From: Liolophura sinensis
Taxonomy: Eukaryota; Mollusca; Polyplacophora; Chitonida; Chitonidae
DNA length: 64,000 nt
Reading direction: 5' to 3'
Assembly (NCBI RefSeq): GCF_032854445.1
Contig: NC_088307.1
Span: 22,628,001 to 22,692,000 of the forward strand
Each line of letters starts with the position of its first letter. Position 1 is the stretch's first letter. Position numbers and translations under genes: made by a program. Positions 61,681-64,000 of this stretch are shown piece after piece. Below the pieces are notes generated by a model. That model saw nothing but the letters and a program-made list of their open reading frames with translations, was not told the origin of the DNA and ran no database searches.

Positions 61681-62267
61681 GTTTAACATGCGGTGTCATC
61701 TCTCTCTGATTGTTTATATTTCAACAAATGTGACATGAAGGGGAGTCCCAACATAGGATATGTATTTTTGAACACTTGCACACACTTGTTTGTGTCATCA
61801 CGATAAGACTGTGTGTCACAGCTTATTATATGTTTCTGGTGTCACTTCCCTGCGATCATATCCAACAACAACTGTTAACACCAGATCAACCTTGATGGAC
61901 TGCATTAATTTGTTACAACCTAATACACAGAGCTCCATAAATGGAGTTTATACCAACAACAACATGCACATGTGCGATCGTGGGGTCTCTGCATGAACAG
62001 TTGATCTGTTTTGTGTCTAATCAGTCAGTGCGTTTTTTGTGGGTTTATTTATTTATTTTTCTTGTGGGTAAAAATCAGCCAATCAGTGTAGTTTTTCCTT
62101 CCAGTTTGTGAGCCTATGTGTTGAAGAGTGAATGTATCTGTGCACCAATCAGGTTTGTTACAAATTTAATATGGTGCTTGTTGCTGTGATATCAAGGACT
62201 ACTTTATGACTTTGTAATTTAGTTTATTAATCATATTTTATTTAATTACAAATGACAGAATGATGTT

Positions 62268-62270
<3 letters not shown>

Positions 62271-62301
<31 letters not shown>
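62271..62301 (+). repeat. 31-nt poly-T run
   Basis: Uninterrupted T from 62271 to 62301 followed by AG. It may be the end of a minus-strand retroposed element or a simple homopolymer. Confidence 0.8.
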
Positions 62302-62305
<4 letters not shown>

Positions 62306-62938
62306 GGAATTATTCAGATGTGTTTTATGTTTTGCTGTATGTGCTCAGGTAATGAGTGAAGATTACATGTTAGATACGGAAAGTTTTGTTTTTATGTTTT
62401 TTGCACAGCTGGTGAGGATGGTGACTAAACCTTTGTTTCATGAACACGACGATAAGCAATGTTCCAAAATTTGAAGCAACTGTATGTGAAGGCAGTGGCA
62501 ACATTGATGCCAAAATTATTTCCTTGCAAAAATTTCATTCAGTGTAAAAAGAAAGTTTTCTGCCCTTTCCCTAATTTAGATTGCTTGACTGATTAATCTA
62601 TTAGCGACAACACTTTCAAGTTACCTTTAGCCAACCAGGAAGAGCTATAGAGATAGTTCTATATTTTGCATGTCAAACATTTTGTCTTAAAGAACAATTC
62701 ACAAATATTACCATGGTCATTGGTCAAGCAATACCAAAAATGAATATTTTAACTAAACACTGATATTCCCTTTTTTCTGTGCCCTGAACATTTGGCATGT
62801 ATTTATTTCCTTGATGCATAAATGGTGCTTAATTCCGGACTCGATATATTTGTGCCTGATATAAACCATCAATCTTTGGAAAGTTACGGGTGAATTTCCC
62901 CACATGCGAGGCATATGTGAGCACACATATTGTTTGAC

Positions 62939-63265
62939 CAGCCTCTAGAGCGTCCACTTCGGGAGCGGTAGATCCAGGGTCAATCCTGGGTCGAGTCGCA
63001 CCTAAGACCTTAAAAGAGGAAGTTGTAACTTCCTGGCTTGGCGTTCAGCCTGAAGGGGATAGGTTGACCTGTATCCGTATAATGGCTCGGGGGAGCTTAC
63101 TTGCATTCGGTAAGGCATCTCCGTGAAGCAGCACTAGATAAAAGAGCAGTGGAAATCCATCCTGCAACAAGGAGGCACATTACATACACCCTAAGGATTC
63201 CTTCGTCGTCAGATTACTGAAAAATTGTTAAGTACAGCACTAAATCCCAAGCACTCACTCATTCA
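62939..63265 (+). mobile_element. SINE-B copy
   Basis: From CCAGCCTCTAGAGCGTCCAC through GGGTCAATCCTGGG to AATCCCAAGCACTCACTCAT, downstream of FBXO38. Confidence 0.88.
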
Positions 63266-63359
63266 CATATTGCTTGAGGACAAGTGGCTTTCAATGAACT
63301 GTTTCATTACACTCCACCAATGACCACACAAGCGTCTTTGACTGCTTATTGTCACCAAG

Positions 63360-63480
63360 CAGCGAGAGTGGGGTAATCTCCGAATTGCCTGCGCAAGGCG
63401 GTTTTGAACCCGCATCTCACGTGTCCTAGCTGATTGACAGGCAAGTGCCTCTAACCTCTAAACCATGGCAAACACCCATT
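63360..63480 (-). mobile_element. tRNA-like SINE head
   Basis: On the minus strand it reads CCATGGTTTAGAGGTTAGAG (A box) and GCGGGTTCAAAACCGCC (B box), spaced as in a tRNA, but without a full cloverleaf or CCA context. Likely the head of another SINE; a degenerate tRNA gene is the alternative. Confidence 0.45.
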
Positions 63481-63887
63481 TTGCCAGTAGGACAGCATTC
63501 GTTCCATTCCCAAAACTCGGCAGTAATACAGAAAGTAAGTGCAGAAAGTATATTTACCCTAATCTAATTTTTGCGACACCTGATCTGCTCATTTTAGCCA
63601 ATATACATATGTAACTGTAACAGGAATATTTAGTTTCTTTTCACATGGTTAACCCATCTAATGAACAACAGACTCATAAGATTACTTGTCCAAAAAACTG
63701 AGACAGAGATGTAATATGTTTTCAGCACTACTAATGTCTGTCCCAAAAAGTAGAAGAATTCGGGTAAGTATATGCTTGATTGGGCTGCTCTGGTCACGAA
63801 CTCAACAAGAACATCTCCAAACAGACGAAAGTAGCCAGTTTGTACCAGTGTAGGCTGTATTGGCTGTCTGGGAGTATTTACCAAGCA

Positions 63888-63974
63888 AGGTTGTCTGCAT
63901 TCCTCCCACCATGGCCGACCTCATATAATTGAAACATTCTTGAGTATGATGTAAAATCAGCCAATTAAATAAAC
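63888..63974 (+). mobile_element. Diverged SINE-A 3' part
   Basis: TCCTCCCACCATGGCCGACC to CAGCCAATTAAATAAAC at the window end. Confidence 0.65.
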
Positions 63975-64000
63975 TACTCTCTAACCAGGCCAACTGGATT

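Larger units (their letters stand above)
61681..64000. other. FBXO38: FBXO38 3' flank
   Basis: No further gene seen. I found no convincing AATAAA before the SINE-B at 62939, so the transcript end is not placed. Contains the poly-T run, SINE-B, a tRNA-like head and a SINE-A remnant. Confidence 0.5.

Overview
This is eukaryotic nuclear DNA, most likely from a mollusc. Genes are split into many short exons with GT/AG borders. Introns and spacers are full of tRNA-derived SINEs, including a V-SINE-like family that I remember as common in bivalves and gastropods. The species call is from memory; the intron/exon reading is from the sequence. All genes read on the + strand.

Region 1 (1-37,100) is a tandem cluster of secreted glycoside-hydrolase-like genes of the Sip1 / raffinose-synthase type (GH36-like). 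Copy A (157-11,961) lacks its 5' end, which lies outside the window; 14 exons remain. A broken copy (about 14,585-19,525) keeps only the counterparts of exons 1-3 and 17. Copy B (21,613-37,082) is complete: 17 exons join into one 756-residue reading frame with a signal peptide and many N-glycosylation sequons. Exons of A and B match one to one in phase, and 12 of 14 match exactly in length. Introns hold SINEs, a roughly 1 kb solo LTR with a 4-bp target duplication, and an unnamed dispersed repeat.

Region 2 (37,100-42,150) has no gene I can support. It holds SINE fragments, a 48-bp minisatellite and other dispersed repeats.

Region 3 (42,155-61,038) is an FBXO38 orthologue (12 coding exons, 1,837 residues, an F-box protein of SCF ubiquitin ligases). 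A spliced 64-residue single-pass microprotein ORF ends 31 nt before the FBXO38 start codon, in the same exon, so the locus looks dicistronic. The 3' half of FBXO38 carries four tandem arrays. Three of them visibly contain copies of the adjoining exon end: two copy the exon-9 splice-donor region and one copies the last codons plus the stop. The largest exon (3.2 kb) encodes a low-complexity region with its own in-frame 10-residue repeat.

Region 4 (61,039-64,000) is 3' UTR/flank with SINEs and a 31-nt poly-T run. No RNA genes, CRISPR arrays or prokaryotic signals were seen.
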